A stretch of 17,075 nucleotides of DNA, taken from positions 1 to 17,075 of the forward strand of contig JALUUP010000081.1 of NCBI GenBank assembly GCA_027021285.1, in the 5' to 3' direction. Source of the stretch: Bacteroidota bacterium (GTDB taxonomy: Bacteria; Bacteroidota; Ignavibacteria; SZUA-365; JAADGX01). Each line of letters begins with the position of its first letter. Positions within the stretch are counted from its first letter, which is position 1. Positions 15,539-17,075 of this stretch are shown piece after piece. The position numbers were made by a program, and so were the translations under genes. Under the pieces are notes generated by a model. It was given only the letters and a program-made list of their open reading frames with translations. It was not told the DNA's origin and searched no databases.

Positions 15539-17075
15539 TTACGTGGGCTCGGAGCCGATAATCCCCGCGAGGCTTTCTGCAAGCTGTTCCACCGTAAACG
15601 GTTTTTGCAGAAAAACGACATCCCCGGATTCGATCAACTCGCGCGCTTCGCCTTCCGGGTAATATCCCGATGTGATCAGCACCTTGACGTGGTTGTAGGT
15701 ACTCCGAATCCTCTTATATATCTCGATTCCGGAAACGCCTGGCATCAACACGTCAAGAATGACGCATGCGACACGGTCGGCGTATTTCTCGAGCAACGGC
15801 ATGACCTCGTTCCCGTCCGGTGTGTCGATCACCGAGTACCCGAGCGCTTCAAGGATTTCCTTCGTCACTTCGCGCATGACGTCTTCGTCATCGGCAAGAA
15901 TAATCATGCCGGACCCCTGTTCCGGTTCATGCTCTTTATCCTGCGGCTCTACCGTTGTATGTTCTTCGGCAGCGGGAAAATACAAGCTGAAAACCGACCC
16001 CTGGCCGACTTCCGATTCCACGTTGATATGACCGTGATATGCCTTCACGATGCCGTACACCATGGCAAGCCCCAAACCCGTGCCTTTTCCCTTCGGCTTC
16101 GTGCTGAAGAAAGGTTCAAAGATGTGTGATTTTATGTCCGGGGTCATTCCCACGCCGGTATCGGCGACCTTAAGCAACACATACGGACCGGGCGGGAGAA
16201 CGCGGCCCAGTTTGCTGCCGTCGCGTTTTACTGTCACGTTTGCGGTCGTGATCGTGAGAGTGCCGCCGTCGGGCATCGCGTCGCGTGCATTGATACAAAG
16301 GTTGAGCAGGCAGTGTTCAAATTGTGCGCCGTCGCCCTCGATCTTCCACAGTCCCGTCTGCAAGGATTTTTTCACGGCAACGTGTTTCTGGAACGTGCGT
16401 CCAACCAACTCGATGACGGACTCGACGATCGCGTTGAGGTCGATGGATTCCACCTTCCGTCCGCCCGCGCGTGTGAAGCCGAGCAGTTGTTCCGTGAGCG
16501 CCGCCGCCCTGCGGGCCGACTTCTCGATTCCATCCACCGTTGACTGGAGGGGGCTGTCCTTGCCCAGCTTCATCCGCATGAGCGATGTGAACCCGATAAT
16601 CCCGCCCAGCAGGTTATTGAAGTCATGGGCGATACCGCCTGCGAGAGTCCCGATGGCGTCCATTTTCTGGGCCTGGGCGACGTGCTCTTCGAGTTTCTTC
16701 TGTTCGGTGATGTCCCGAACGACTTCCGCAACGTAACGCCTGTCCCGAACGGTAAAGGGATATCCGCAGAGCCATACCCACCGATCCATTTTCGGCAAAT
16801 AGCGCTCTACAGGCACCGGCTGGTACTGATTCAAGGCGAGATGGATTGGGCAATCCCGTTCCGCGCACTGTGCTTCCGGGTGTTCAATCTGTCCGCAGGA
16901 AACGTCCTCACCGGCGGCATCCGCAAGGCGATAAAATTCCTTCGCTTTCGGATTCCTGGAAACCACTTGCCACGAATCGACGTCGATAACCCTCATGGGT
17001 TCGATACTCTTGATGACGGATTCCGTGAAGGCATGCTCGAACTCCAACTCCCGGCGCAGGCGGCGCTCCTGTGTA
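15539..17075 (-). CDS. PAS-containing hybrid sensor histidine kinase with C-terminal receiver domain (5' partial)
   Basis: The frame runs off the window edge: upstream of a TTG at 17047 it continues as TQERRLRRELEFEH, a likely coiled-coil linker, so the real start lies outside. Residue numbers count from that TTG. Residues ~10-115 form a PAS domain with clustered cysteines (C51, C61, C66 in a C-x9-C-x4-CP pattern) and end in the usual RDITEQKKLEE. The kinase core has the phosphorylated histidine H141 (AGGIAHDFNNLL), the N box INARDAMPDGG, and the ATP-binding motifs DTGVGM, IFEPFFSTK and GKGTGLGLA. A receiver domain (~381-500) has acidic D386/D387, phosphoacceptor D432 (LDVLMPG), T459 and K482. 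Role: autophosphorylation and phosphotransfer within one protein, probably cytoplasmic in the part seen. There is no output domain, so signalling must pass to a separate partner. The stop lies 78 bases before the tRNA. The input signal is unknown. Confidence 0.92.
   Translation of the reverse strand, partial: TQERRLRRELEFEHAFTESVIKSIEPMRVIDVDSWQVVSRNPKAKEFYRLADAAGEDVSCGQIEHPEAQCAERDCPIHLALNQYQPVPVERYLPKMDRWVWLCGYPFTVRDRRYVAEVVRDITEQKKLEEHVAQAQKMDAIGTLAGGIAHDFNNLLGGIIGFTSLMRMKLGKDSPLQSTVDGIEKSARRAAALTEQLLGFTRAGGRKVESIDLNAIVESVIELVGRTFQKHVAVKKSLQTGLWKIEGDGAQFEHCLLNLCINARDAMPDGGTLTITTANVTVKRDGSKLGRVLPPGPYVLLKVADTGVGMTPDIKSHIFEPFFSTKPKGKGTGLGLAMVYGIVKAYHGHINVESEVGQGSVFSLYFPAAEEHTTVEPQDKEHEPEQGSGMIILADDEDVMREVTKEILEALGYSVIDTPDGNEVMPLLEKYADRVACVILDVLMPGVSGIEIYKRIRSTYNHVKVLITSGYYPEGEARELIESGDVVFLQKPFTVEQLAESLAGIIGSEPT

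Noticed and set aside
16050..16736. Open frame of 228 codons on the + strand inside the sensor kinase
   Set aside because: It is antisense to the histidine kinase core, whose motifs are all intact; its Ser/Pro/Arg-rich composition is typical of an antisense shadow.

Overview
The window reads as a piece of chromosome from a Gram-negative bacterium of the FCB superphylum (Bacteroidota, Chlorobiota, Ignavibacteriota or Kapabacteria-like). The main reason is that five of its six or seven genes encode large exported proteins ending in the YPNPFG/YPNPLG-type C-terminal domain that sends cargo through the type IX secretion system (T9SS). Clear Shine-Dalgarno boxes precede most starts, which fits the Ignavibacteria/Kapabacteria side better than classical Bacteroidia. 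This placement is an inference; no taxonomic marker is present beyond one tRNA.

Layout. On the + strand, positions 2-1456 hold the 3' part of an Omp28-like thioredoxin-fold protein with a CGWC motif and a T9SS sorting domain. A mostly gene-free stretch follows and ends in two back-to-back rho-independent terminators, one per strand (1884-1948). Everything else is on the - strand. Reading in the direction of transcription, there is a 5'-truncated hybrid sensor kinase (17075-15539), a tRNA-Arg(UCU) with its own sigma70-like promoter (15501-15384), a small lipoprotein gene (15343-14576) ending in a strong terminator, and then a four-gene tandem array (14302-1977).

The array is the remarkable part. 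It holds four paralogues of 1000-1013 residues, here called A (11282-14302), B (8166-11168), C (5037-8054) and D (1977-5018). All have the same order: signal peptide, short beta domain, von Willebrand A (VWA) domain, cohesin-like domain, Kre9/KNH-like domain, four Ig-like domains, T9SS sorting domain. The gaps are 113, 111 and 18 bp with no terminator inside, so they probably form one transcript ending at the - strand terminator at 1917-1948. A and C keep a complete metal-binding MIDAS site in the VWA domain; B and D have lost it, giving an intact/broken/intact/broken order along the operon. The last ~116 bp of A and B are almost identical at DNA level although their upstream parts are well diverged, which suggests gene conversion or selection on the sorting signal.

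A reasonable but unproven picture is a family of large secreted or surface-anchored adhesin/scaffold proteins in which metal-dependent and metal-independent VWA versions are made together. The + strand Omp28-like protein shares the same export route. Three gene starts were moved downstream of the longest open frame (A, B, C) because the later starts have a proper ribosome-binding site and directly expose a signal peptide.
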